Shown here: positions 9,784 through 18,794 of the stretch, in pieces | Position numbering within the stretch: the first letter of the stretch is position 1 | Layout: every line of letters starts with the position of its first letter | Assembly: GCA_037178625.1 (NCBI GenBank) | Contig: CM074145.1 | Span: 620,001-684,000 of the forward strand | Reading direction: 5' to 3' | DNA: 64,000 bases | DNA from: Skeletonema tropicum | Lineage: Eukaryota > Bacillariophyta > Thalassiosirophyceae > Thalassiosirales > Thalassiosiraceae | Program-made: the position numbers and the translations under genes | The notes under the pieces: generated by a model | Database searches by the model: none | What the model was told of the DNA's origin: nothing | What the model saw: the letters and a program-made list of their open reading frames with translations, nothing else

Positions 9784-10032
9784 TGTCCAATCTAGCTAAC
9801 AATTGAGCTTATTATTGATCAATAGATGTAACGAATAGAATTATTATGACTTAAAATATAAAGGAAACGATCAACGTTTTTGGATTCGGTTGCTTTCATT
9901 GGCGATGGAGGATTCCGAAACATATTGAGAAACGAGAAACCAGATAAAGCATTCCAAAACATATTGAGAAACGAGAAACCAGATAACATAAATATGAATT
10001 TGATTGATGTCCGACACTACGTAGGTGTGACA
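9784..10032 (-). repeat. Gypsy 3' LTR
   Basis: 249 bp, identical to 15453-15701. Inside it a segment of about 28 bp (starting ACATATTGAGAAACGAG) occurs twice in tandem, 36 bp apart. Confidence 0.95.
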
Positions 10033-10043
10033 TTCTACCCCTC

Positions 10044-13000
10044 CTAAGAGGGCGCAACGATTTGTTGTAAGACTTGAGGTGTAGGTTGCCTATAGGGCTT
10101 GACGCGTCGGATGTTGAGACGCTCTTGTAGATGTTGGGTGAGTTGAATAGTGATGTTACCATTGACATGGATTCTTGTGATAGTGAAGGGGCCCTTCCAA
10201 CGATCATCGAGTTTGGCAGGATCGAAGATCTTCTTCATGACTTGTTCTCCAACGCGATAATCGTAGCTGTACCGCTTGGCGTTGAGTCGTTTGGCATCCT
10301 TGTCGACACGGCGTTGGCGGCGAAGGTTGATCTCGTTCATATCATATTGAACTGGAAGGTTGAAGATCATATCGCGTCCAAAGGCCAGTGCTGCTGGGGC
10401 ATACCCAGTAGGTTGCGACGGGGTTGCACGGATAGAACTGAGAGTATCAGATAAGATTGTTCCCATCAAGTCTTCGGCTTCAGTCAAGGTGCGAGGGTTG
10501 TGATTGGAAAGTTGAGCTCGAATGGAGTTTCCCATAGTAAGATGCAGGCGTTCGATGATCGCATTGCTTTGGGGGTTACGAGCTGTCGATGGGGCTGATG
10601 CAATACCAGCATCGTGCAACAACCGCTGGAACTGAGGTCCAATAAATTCACCACCTTGATCATGAGCGCAAACTTCGGGTCTTGGATATCTTGAGAGCCA
10701 TAATTCATTGAACTTGCGAGCTACGTTTTCGCTAGTCTTGCGCTTGATCATGATGGCATCTGGGTAACCAGTGGCACGATCGATTGCCGTCAGGGCATAG
10801 AACTCATAGGCTTTACCGTGTCGTCCTGATGTTTTGACATACCACGGGCCCACAAGGTCTACGTCACATTGCTTCCATGGATTGAGATCTTGTACTTGAC
10901 GTGGAGGGAAATGGCCATAGCCGCGTTGGCCAATCTTTGTGCGCTGACAAACATCGCACGAAAAGGCTGCTATTCGGGCTGCTAATTGGGGATGATAGAA
11001 CTTGGAAAGTGCATAAGTAACTGCCTTTGCTCCTGGATGATTCAACAGGAGGTGGAAGTATTCAATCGCGGCATCCACGGCATTGTCTGTGAGGACTATC
11101 TTCAAGGTCGATTCATCTTGAGGAGTAGGGCTATAGCAAATCAGCGACGTATCATGGCGACCAAACGTTCGACGATGGTAGGACGTTGGGGAAGTAGTGA
11201 GCTTCTGCTGAAGGGTAGGACAGCGGCTCTGCTCTTCCGCAAGCCATTGATAGCGCAAAGGGTTCTGGACGGTAGAAGGAAGATTCATGAACTGTTGCAA
11301 TTGATGTAGCGGGAACTCGTCATCACTGGCCAACTCTGCTAGTTGTTCTTCAAAGATGCTGGGTTCTTCATCTTGATTGACATCTTGGGGAACTGGATTG
11401 AATTGAACTGGAGTAGGGGATAGTTCATCCTGCCTCTTCTCGGCTCCTGAGAAATCAAACTTGGGGAGTCGACTGTACGCGTCCGCTAGCACATTAAGCT
11501 TGCCTGGATGATAGAACCATTCGGCATGAAAAGATTCGAGGAAACATCTCCAACGAAGGACTCTCTGACTGTTCAAGTTAGAGAATGTAAGGTTGCGATG
11601 GTCAGTGAAGATTTTGATCTTTGCTCCAAATAGCATGGTACGATATTCCGTGAGAGTGCTGACGATTGCCAGGAGCTCCTTCTCCATCGTTGTATATCGA
11701 GACTGTGCCGCCGAGAGTCTTTTGGAGTAATACGCAACAGGGCGCCCGCCTTGAAGTATGGCTGCTCCCAGTTGATAATCAGAACTGTCCGTGTAGACTT
11801 CAAAAGGCTCATTGTGGTTGGGGTAGGCACACAAAGCATCACTTGCAATAACTTGCTTCACTTCCTGAAAAACTTTCTCTAATTCTGGAGTCCAAACGAT
11901 CGGTGCTTTCTTCTTCTGAATACCGCGGATAAGTTGAGTGAACGGAGAGAGGAGATGGCTTCGTCGAGGCCAGAAGTCACGATACCAGTTGATGAGGCCC
12001 ACAAGCGTTCGCACTTCGCTAGCGTTGGTAGGCCGTTTCAAATCAAGAACCGCTTGAACTTTCTTCTGCCAAGGTTGAATGCCATCCTTGGAGACCCAAT
12101 GACCAAGGAAGTCCCCTTCTGCAATACCGAATTCGCACTTCAAAGGGTTAACACTAAACCCTGCCTCTTCAAGGCGCCTGAACACTTCGTTGAGGGTGCG
12201 TGTATGGTCTTCCCAAGTATCTGACCATATGGCGATGTCGTCAATGTAAACTTCAACGTCATCTAAATCTCGAAGAACTTCCTCAATAACTGACTGCGCA
12301 AATGCCGGAGAGTTGCGGAGACCCATAGGAGCTCTCGTCCAACGAAAGAGACCGAACGGTGTTGATATAGTGGTGAGGTCCTTAGCTTTGTCCGTCAATT
12401 CAAACGAATAGAACATCATGCTCAAATCAAGTTTCGTCATGTACTGGAATCCCGAACGCTTTCGGATCAGGTCCTGGATGATAGGGAGAGTATAATCCTT
12501 GGGTTTGATGACCTTATTGAGCTCACGTAGATCTGCTATGAAACGAACTTTGCCATCTTTCTTGGGAACAATAAACGAAGGCAGTCCCCATGCAGACGGG
12601 CCAGAGACTCTTTCAAGAACACCTATGTCGATGAGACGCAGCAACTCCTTCTTGAATGTTTCCATATGGACTCGAGGAGTAGGGTAAGGCCGCCGAAAAA
12701 CTGGTTGTGCTCCTGGTTGTAATTCAATATCCATCTTGGCTCCTTTGTAGACATGAAGCTTGCCGTCGAAGAGCTTGTAATGCTTGCGTAACATCTCGCT
12801 GAGGTCCTGGCGCTGAGTCGGAGACAGATGCTGACAATTCTCTTTGATGACCTCATCCACATTTATCTCGTCATAGGTTGAATCAGCAATTGACGTAGCG
12901 AAAGAGTCGAGGTAGTTCAGATCGTCATCTTCATCTTCAATGATGCATCCATCGATTGCTGCACTTAGTCGCTCCTTTGTAAAGTTGGAGTTCATTGGAA

Positions 13001-14054
13001 TGCGCTTGCCCTGCCACCCGAGCTCGAGTCTTTCGTAATCAACTATTAGACCTATCTTCCGCAGGAAATCATTACCAAGTATCAAATCAAACGAACACTT
13101 GGCGTCAAAGACGAGGAACTCTTGACTGTCAACGGTGAGGTTGGCATCGAATTCAGGGAACTTGATTCCTTCACCGAGGAGGGATCCAACTGGTGCATAG
13201 TTGCCTGCAATGGTATTACATATTGTTGTTTTTGATGGTTGAAGAAGGGCTGCTCCGGGTGGTAAAACACTCCGGTGAGCCATCGATACGCTGCCACCGG
13301 TGTCAAAAAGGCACTTGAGGAAGCGATTGGATTCGACTCCATTGACTGACTTGACCATAGCGTATGCAGTTGCCATAGGGACTGTTCTGCCTTTTGAATC
13401 TACTTGGAAGGTGATCTGAGGGGCACTGAACTGAAATGACTCGAGGATCGCCCCAAATTGCTTGACTCGTTTGTCACAAATGCTTGGTAGCTGCAATGCT
13501 GCTCCCAATTCGACTAGTTCATTGCCGTAAGATTCAACGACTGTATCTGGAAAAATGTTGAAATCCCAAGCTTCCGCATTAGATTGGCCTGGGATTGGAT
13601 TGAGCACGTGATATTCAGGACAATCCACTCTCTGCGCTTCGATAGCGACTACTTCATTAGTGAAAGGAATGTTGTTGATGGTTGCAGCTAGTGCATCCTC
13701 CGCAAAGTGACTATTGAACAATTCGTTCAAGAACTCATCATCATGAAGTTGAGCGTCTGATGCGATGCGGTCGAGCATTGGTGCAGGGCTAGAAGCTGGC
13801 TGCGCTCTTGGATCCTTACATATCGGGACTCCACTATTCAAGCTGGGCTGTGCTTGCAGAGCGGCAGGAACTGTATTATTGTTCCCGCGGATGCAACATG
13901 GAAGTTGAACATCAATCGCGCTCGGAGGCTCTGAGGTCACATTGTTGACATGATACTCAAGAGCAGCTGGGGCATTAGCATACCCTGTTACTTCTTCAAG
14001 GCTCGTAGAATAGATATCGATGAAAGTAGTGCAATTCCCAACAGGGTCGGCGTT
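10044..14054 (-). CDS. pol: Gypsy Pol region: protease, reverse transcriptase, RNase H, integrase
   Basis: The frame is open directly downstream of the Gag TGA (14055-14057) to the stop at 10044, about 1336 codons. It has no obvious own start, so it is most likely made as a Gag-Pol fusion. In order I see an aspartic protease (LFDTGGSVSMAH), a reverse transcriptase (WGLPSFIVPKKDG, RFIADLRELNK, MTKLDLSMMF and the catalytic YIDD), an RNase H (VYTDSSDYQLGAAI, DHRNL) and a Ty3-type integrase with an HHCC-like finger (CDVCQRTKIG) and a D-D-E core (DVDLVGPW, AHDQGGEFIG, NPQSNAIIERLH). All key residues are present and I see no lesion. A chromodomain is not evident. Together with the flawless LTRs this suggests an element able to transpose. 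Confidence 0.93.
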   Translation of the reverse strand, partial: NADPVGNCTTFIDIYSTSLEEVTGYANAPAALEYHVNNVTSEPPSAIDVQLPCCIRGNNNTVPAALQAQPSLNSGVPICKDPRAQPASSPAPMLDRIASDAQLHDDEFLNELFNSHFAEDALAATINNIPFTNEVVAIEAQRVDCPEYHVLNPIPGQSNAEAWDFNIFPDTVVESYGNELVELGAALQLPSICDKRVKQFGAILESFQFSAPQITFQVDSKGRTVPMATAYAMVKSVNGVESNRFLKCLFDTGGSVSMAHRSVLPPGAALLQPSKTTICNTIAGNYAPVGSLLGEGIKFPEFDANLTVDSQEFLVFDAKCSFDLILGNDFLRKIGLIVDYERLELGWQGKRIPMNSNFTKERLSAAIDGCIIEDEDDDLNYLDSFATSIADSTYDEINVDEVIKENCQHLSPTQRQDLSEMLRKHYKLFDGKLHVYKGAKMDIELQPGAQPVFRRPYPTPRVHMETFKKELLRLIDIGVLERVSGPSAWGLPSFIVPKKDGKVRFIADLRELNKVIKPKDYTLPIIQDLIRKRSGFQYMTKLDLSMMFYSFELTDKAKDLTTISTPFGLFRWTRAPMGLRNSPAFAQSVIEEVLRDLDDVEVYIDDIAIWSDTWEDHTRTLNEVFRRLEEAGFSVNPLKCEFGIAEGDFLGHWVSKDGIQPWQKKVQAVLDLKRPTNASEVRTLVGLINWYRDFWPRRSHLLSPFTQLIRGIQKKKAPIVWTPELEKVFQEVKQVIASDALCAYPNHNEPFEVYTDSSDYQLGAAILQGGRPVAYYSKRLSAAQSRYTTMEKELLAIVSTLTEYRTMLFGAKIKIFTDHRNLTFSNLNSQRVLRWRCFLESFHAEWFYHPGKLNVLADAYSRLPKFDFSGAEKRQDELSPTPVQFNPVPQDVNQDEEPSIFEEQLAELASDDEFPLHQLQQFMNLPSTVQNPLRYQWLAEEQSRCPTLQQKLTTSPTSYHRRTFGRHDTSLICYSPTPQDESTLKIVLTDNAVDAAIEYFHLLLNHPGAKAVTYALSKFYHPQLAARIAAFSCDVCQRTKIGQRGYGHFPPRQVQDLNPWKQCDVDLVGPWYVKTSGRHGKAYEFYALTAIDRATGYPDAIMIKRKTSENVARKFNELWLSRYPRPEVCAHDQGGEFIGPQFQRLLHDAGIASAPSTARNPQSNAIIERLHLTMGNSIRAQLSNHNPRTLTEAEDLMGTILSDTLSSIRATPSQPTGYAPAALAFGRDMIFNLPVQYDMNEINLRRQRRVDKDAKRLNAKRYSYDYRVGEQVMKKIFDPAKLDDRWKGPFTITRIHVNGNITIQLTQHLQERLNIRRVKPYRQPTPQVLQQIVAPS

Positions 14055-15401
14055 TCAGGCCTGATGAGGGACGAAGACTCGTTGACCTTGGGCATTAACT
14101 TGGATGGAATAAAGTTGCTGTTGAACAGGTGCTGACGGAGCTGTTGCTGCAGACGTAGCAAACATTGGAGCTGGTTGCGGAGGTGCTTGGGGAACTGGAG
14201 CTGGAGGTAGTTGAGCAGGTTGTTGAGGAGCTACGAGGTAAGATCCATGTTGCTGTTGCGGGGGTTCTTGCTCGTTGCTCTTGAAACGACGCTCATAACC
14301 TTTCTTCCACCAATATGGGGCAGACGTCCTGGTTTTGCCTTGATAGAACTTCTCAGCAAGCTCCTTCTTGAAATTAGACCCGTTGAAACAATAGATACAG
14401 TCTTTCCACTTATGGTTGTGATCAGGATGAATTGAACATTGCTTGGAGTGGAACTCCTTGCCGTTGTTGGTGTTGTTACTGTTGTTCCCATTGCCATTGC
14501 GACCGCTCTTATTGCGGTTATTCTTCTTCTTCTTCCGTTGACGTCGATCTTGGCCTCCATCTCCATCGGCTTCATCGTCATCGTCGTCATCCTTCCTCTT
14601 CCTCTTCTTCTCTTCTTGCTGTTGATACTTCTTTCGGACTTCCTTGCCGTAATCTCGAGACCACCAGGCCTCTAGATACTCCATTACGTCGGTCCATACA
14701 AGGGCGTTGTTACCATTACCTTGGAGGTCATAAACATCAACGTCCTTCTCATCTTGGAGGAAATCTTTGGCCTCCTCGGGGAGACCAAGCATCAGAGCAG
14801 TAGTCTTTTGCATATCGGAACATTGCGCTCCTATACGAGGCATCATCTCACTGTATCTCCAAAGTTCTGACATTCGATCCACGAAGTTGCTTGGTTTGAC
14901 TGGTAGGTTGAATTCCTTCTGGTGTTTGTACTGGATGCGAAGGATGTGCTGATCGAAGGCATCACCGGGGTTAGGATGTTTTGTCCACATGATGAAATAG
15001 GCACCAAGAGCATCCACGAAGTCCTGATCGGTCGCTTGATTATTGTTATCCCAGTAGTCATGTCCCTCATCCATCAGCTTCCTCCACGTGTTCTTTGCAG
15101 GTCCATCGAGAAGCTTCCCGTAGTTGGCGAAGCGAGTGGCTGGGGCCCATTGACATTCATCCGCCATGTTGACGTAGGATTCGGCTTGGCCCAAGTAATG
15201 TTCAAGTTCCGTACTAGGTGCGTTATCCCTGAACACAATGAAGTCTTCCTCAATCTTGCTTCCATCTGGGCGAAGTCCATAGATCCTTTTACTTCCGAAA
15301 CGAGGCATCTCCCTGAGCGCTGCTGCACTTTTGGAGGTGAGTTCGTTCCGAGCGTACCTGGTGTGAAACAACCATGCGTTCTTTGATTTGTAGGTATTCA
15401 T
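14055..15401 (-). CDS. gag: Gypsy Gag
   Basis: A 448-residue Gag starting at the first ATG after the 5' LTR. The N-terminal half is helical and capsid-like (FRDNAPSTELEHYLGQAESY, DGPAKNTWRKLMDEG). Then comes a highly basic/acidic tract (KKRKRKDDDDDDEADG, RRQRKKKKNNRNKSG) and a Cys/His cluster (CSIHPDHNHKWKDCIYC) in place of a classical CCHC knuckle. The C-terminus is rich in Pro, Gln and Ala. The stop is TGA, followed by A, and the Pol frame continues uninterrupted after it. Expression of Pol by stop-codon readthrough is therefore the simplest reading. Confidence 0.88.
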   Translation of the reverse strand: MNTYKSKNAWLFHTRYARNELTSKSAAALREMPRFGSKRIYGLRPDGSKIEEDFIVFRDNAPSTELEHYLGQAESYVNMADECQWAPATRFANYGKLLDGPAKNTWRKLMDEGHDYWDNNNQATDQDFVDALGAYFIMWTKHPNPGDAFDQHILRIQYKHQKEFNLPVKPSNFVDRMSELWRYSEMMPRIGAQCSDMQKTTALMLGLPEEAKDFLQDEKDVDVYDLQGNGNNALVWTDVMEYLEAWWSRDYGKEVRKKYQQQEEKKRKRKDDDDDDEADGDGGQDRRQRKKKKNNRNKSGRNGNGNNSNNTNNGKEFHSKQCSIHPDHNHKWKDCIYCFNGSNFKKELAEKFYQGKTRTSAPYWWKKGYERRFKSNEQEPPQQQHGSYLVAPQQPAQLPPAPVPQAPPQPAPMFATSAATAPSAPVQQQLYSIQVNAQGQRVFVPHQA

Positions 15402-15452
15402 TTTGTACGTAGTTTTTCTTCTTGGTTGGTTTATATGGGAGTATTAATACTG

Positions 15453-15701
15453 TGTCCAATCTAGCTAACAATTGAGCTTATTATTGATCAATAGATGTAA
15501 CGAATAGAATTATTATGACTTAAAATATAAAGGAAACGATCAACGTTTTTGGATTCGGTTGCTTTCATTGGCGATGGAGGATTCCGAAACATATTGAGAA
15601 ACGAGAAACCAGATAAAGCATTCCAAAACATATTGAGAAACGAGAAACCAGATAACATAAATATGAATTTGATTGATGTCCGACACTACGTAGGTGTGAC
15701 A
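15453..15701 (-). repeat. Gypsy 5' LTR
   Basis: 249 bp, identical to 9784-10032. It lies just inside the AAGGC target duplication at 15702-15706. The Gag start is 51 bp further in. Confidence 0.95.
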
Positions 15702-15706
15702 AAGGC

Positions 15707-18354
15707 TTGGATGCAGCTTTCTGAACCCTAAAGTATGGCGCCACATTCGGTTGTCGCAACTTATTGCCTGCAAGCTTCTTCTCCAACTTTTTCGCTTCGA
15801 AAAGGCGACACTTTGACAAGAAAATGTTTGACAAATCACTTAAATCCTGCGCAAAGTCCTCACCAAAGACCTCAGCAAAGATTTCTTCCTCAAATCCGTC
15901 AACTTCGATGGAAAGTTGCTTCACTTGTGCTGCCATTTCCCTAAGTCGTTCTGCTTTAGGAGGCACTTTTGGCGCTTGCTGATCCTCTACCTCGCCTTCG
16001 GCGTCATCAATCTCATCATCCTCGTTCTGCAAATCAAGCAACAAATCACAGTCCTCCAGAAGTTCTGAAACTTCTTCCCTCTGCAACTCTCTGCAGTAAT
16101 CATTCTCCTCCATATTCATCCAATCACGCATCATCTTCTGGGCATCTTCTGGTGGTGTACTCTTCATGGTCATTACTAGTTCGTTAATCATGACATCGTA
16201 GTCCGACATGTTGTCCAGACAACGTTGCCGATCGTTGTTGTCTTTGGCAAACTGGTTCGCCAACTCGTAGAGTCGTTCCATTTCAGCATCATCGCCATCA
16301 GAAGTCTCACTATCATCTCCAGCCGCTGCAACGACTTCTGGCTCCATATTGACATCACCATCCGCATCAGTAGTCGTGGCAGCATCAGCAACTGCTTCAC
16401 TATCGACACTATCGTTTCCAGGAGCGATCGCAGATAAACTAGTGATATCGTCTCGACCAATCAGTTGAGACTTAATCCAACACTTCTTAACAGCCTCTGG
16501 CTTCACTTCTTCCCAAACCTTATAAAGGATATCCATTGCATCTCGTAAGTGAGGATGGTGTCCCTCATCCAAGCCCTTGGTTCCAGCAGCCATTCCCTTT
16601 GCCTGACTGCGTCGATGTTCTCGATCGTCGAATGTTTGCAACATGATCAACAAAAGCTGTGTGCGGTAGTTCTTTTTCAACATCGCAATGACGCCGGCGT
16701 CCATAGGCTGGAACATGGAAGTGCAATTCGGGGGCAAGAAGACGACTGTCACTTGTCCTTCGGGATCGATCAACTCATCACCGTGTGGTCCACAGTTGTC
16801 TAAAATGAGAAGCACTTTCTTCGTTGTTCTCCTCCTAATGTGATGAAGGAACATTCTCCACCACTTGTGGAAGGTAACAGTGTCAGACCAAGCTCTGCGT
16901 TGACTATAGTACGTGAGTTTCTTCTGGCGTCGGAGAAAGCACCGAGGCTCTTTGGATTTGCCAATCATTGCGAGTGGCACCTTGTCCGAACCATCAGCAT
17001 TTGTGCAAACATAGACAGTAACACGATCTTTTGCCTTCATCAATTTATTTCCACGAGCATTCTTGTAATCTTCCTTCTTGAGGTAGGAGCGGTTCGGGAG
17101 GCACTTGAAGAAGAGACCAGTCTCGTCCATGTTATAGACATGATCAAGGTCATACTCAGCAATAAGGGTGCAAATCCTTTCGATCTCGGGCGCTGCCTTG
17201 TCGACATCAACGGACCCAGCTTCTCCGTGCAATTTTTTGCTTTTCCACCCATTGCTTCTAGCTAGCTTGTTGCTCCAGCTTTGAGAGAATGTGCATTTCT
17301 TCATCTGCGTCACTTCATGATCAGTCAAAAAGTTCGATTCCGCATGTATCTCAAGAAGACGATCTCTAATCACAATAGCTCGAGCAGATATCACCTCGCC
17401 TGAAAATGTGTAAAGAAGGCATATGTGTCAGGTTCGACGGATATTTCATGTGTTGCATCCAAGATTAATTCATGACTCCAACTTACCTGTAATGTTTATC
17501 TGACAATCTTTTGGCATCGTTTTATTGAGTTCATAGAACGCACTGATACCAATTTTTATTCGCAACAATGGATCGTTTTTCACGATCCTATTTTTGTTGC
17601 CGCTATGATTTACCACGTTCAAGTATTCCGCTTTTTGCTGCTCCCAATAACTAAGATTTTGTCTGGAACACTTATATTTCCTCACAGCTGGCCCACCACC
17701 ATATTTAGCTTTGTACTCCAATATCTCAAGCCTTTTTTGAATTGAATAATTTGTTCGCTCCTTCCTTGGCTTCGGCGGCTTCTCCTTTCTTTTTCCTCCA
17801 GAAGGGGGCTTTAGTTTTGTTTGCTTTGATTTCTTCTTCTTTGGTGCATCGGCAGTTAAGTCAACGACACCTCCTCCATTACTTTTCTTTGCAGCGGAAG
17901 CGGTAGAGGAAGGCAAAGGAGCGGCTGCCGCTGAAACATCTGCTGCATTTGCTGACGCTGAACTTCTCGCTGTGGTTTGGACCGAAGAGTTCGTGGTGGT
18001 GGTGGTGGCTGGAGTTTCGACGGGCATAGGTGAGGGTGCGGGTGCAGCTGCCGGTGTTGTTGTCGATGACCGGATTTGATGAACACAGTTAAAACAAATT
18101 TCAAGTTGCGGACCTTTTTTCCCCGCTGGCTTAGGATTAGGTCGATCACCATCCTTTTTAGGCGCAATGACATCAAGGATATCTTTGTATTCTTCTTCGT
18201 TACCTCGCAAATCATCAAATTGGTGCCCACACGGCGCATGCTTCTGATGTCCGCAACGAAGACAAAAGTGTCTCGAATCCCTGCTGCCTTCAGGCGGCAA
18301 GGGGAGGCCTTCCATGTCGCAATAATCGCCCGCAGCACATCTAGCAGCACTCAT
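15707..18354 (-). pseudogene. pogo/Tigger-like DDE transposase, main part (interrupted by Gypsy)
   Basis: Two exons, 18354-17487 and 17399-15707, separated by an 87-bp intron (GTAAGT..CAG). The phase-1 join gives NITGEVISARAIVIR. The N-terminus has a Cys/His cluster (CDMEG.., CLRCGHQKHAPCGH) and low-complexity Ala/Ser/Thr. A basic segment with a helix-turn-helix (NYSIQKRLEILEYK.. VRKYKCSRQNLSYWEQ) is followed by a CENPB-like DNA-binding helix (FSQSWSNKLARSNGW). The DDE_1 catalytic core has its three aspartates (YNMDETGLFF, LLILDNCGPH, FQPMDAGVIA). A long acidic C-terminal region follows. The coding sequence runs into the Gypsy LTR after AASKP and resumes at 9783. Apart from the insertion I see no lesion, so it was functional until recently. 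Confidence 0.9.
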
Positions 18355-18546
18355 TGTCGTTTACTTTATTAATTTGTCTCGCTGTATTGTGTAAGTATTG
18401 TGTATGGTAATGTCATGGTCATGGTCATGGTGGTTTGTGTGGCTGAGCTGCCTCTTCTCCATCCTCGGGAGAAGCGGGGAAGCCAGCGATAAGAGAAGGT
18501 AGTGTTCTCTGCTGCTGTGTCAAAATAACTGTAATGTCAAAATAAG

Positions 18547-18575
18547 AGTGTGTCAAAATAACCGTACGACGACTG
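18547..18575 (-). repeat. Right terminal inverted repeat of the pogo-like element
   Basis: 29 bp ending GACGACTG and pairing with 9260-9288. Two further TGTCAAAATAA motifs lie inside it at about 18519-18531 and 18534-18544, probably subterminal transposase sites. Confidence 0.9.
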
Positions 18576-18774
18576 TACACGGGACTCAATCAGTGACTGG
18601 AACCAAGAGGGTCTTTACCTCTTTACTATCCAGGCACCAGACCTGTGTAGACCTGTGTACGACGGAACTAGCTCGCCCTTTATTACTAGCTAACGATTAA
18701 ATATATAGTTTGTTTACGTGAATCTCCATGAACGTGTGTTCGCTAGGAGGTGTTGTCCGTAGCAGATTATAAGA
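18576..18774 (+). repeat. 5' LTR of the Copia element, main fragment
   Basis: After the TA duplication, bases 18578-18774 equal positions 11-207 of the 3' LTR except for one substitution (T at 18751). It is followed by the Gag leader. Confidence 0.92.
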
Positions 18775-18794
18775 GTTTAGCACACCCATTAAGA

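Larger units (their letters stand above)
9784..15701 (-). mobile_element. Ty3/Gypsy LTR retrotransposon nested in the pogo transposase
   Basis: A complete 5918-bp element on the minus strand. The LTRs at 9784-10032 and 15453-15701 are each 249 bp and identical by eye, bounded by TG..CA, and AAGGC is duplicated at 9779-9783 and 15702-15706. Next to the 3' LTR (left end) is a purine-rich stretch, AGGAGGGGTAGAA on the minus strand. Gag and Pol are both open and lie in one frame separated by a single TGA. The identical LTRs mean a very recent insertion, and the element may still be active. It is the youngest of the three nested elements. Confidence 0.95.
9260..18575 (-). mobile_element. pogo/Tigger-like DNA transposon inserted in the Copia 5' LTR
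   Basis: The ends are inverted repeats of about 29 bp with one mismatch: CAGTCGTCGTAC, A or G, then GTTATTTTGACACACT (9260-9288 and, inverted, 18547-18575). TA flanks both ends (9258-9259, 18576-18577), the target duplication of the Tc1/mariner-pogo superfamily. It encodes on the minus strand a CENPB/DDE-type transposase with one intron. Its length without the nested Gypsy element and one target copy is about 3.4 kb. Joining the flanks at the TA restores the Copia LTR exactly as in the 3' copy, which fixes the order of insertion. The element is now broken by a Gypsy insertion within the transposase. Confidence 0.93.
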
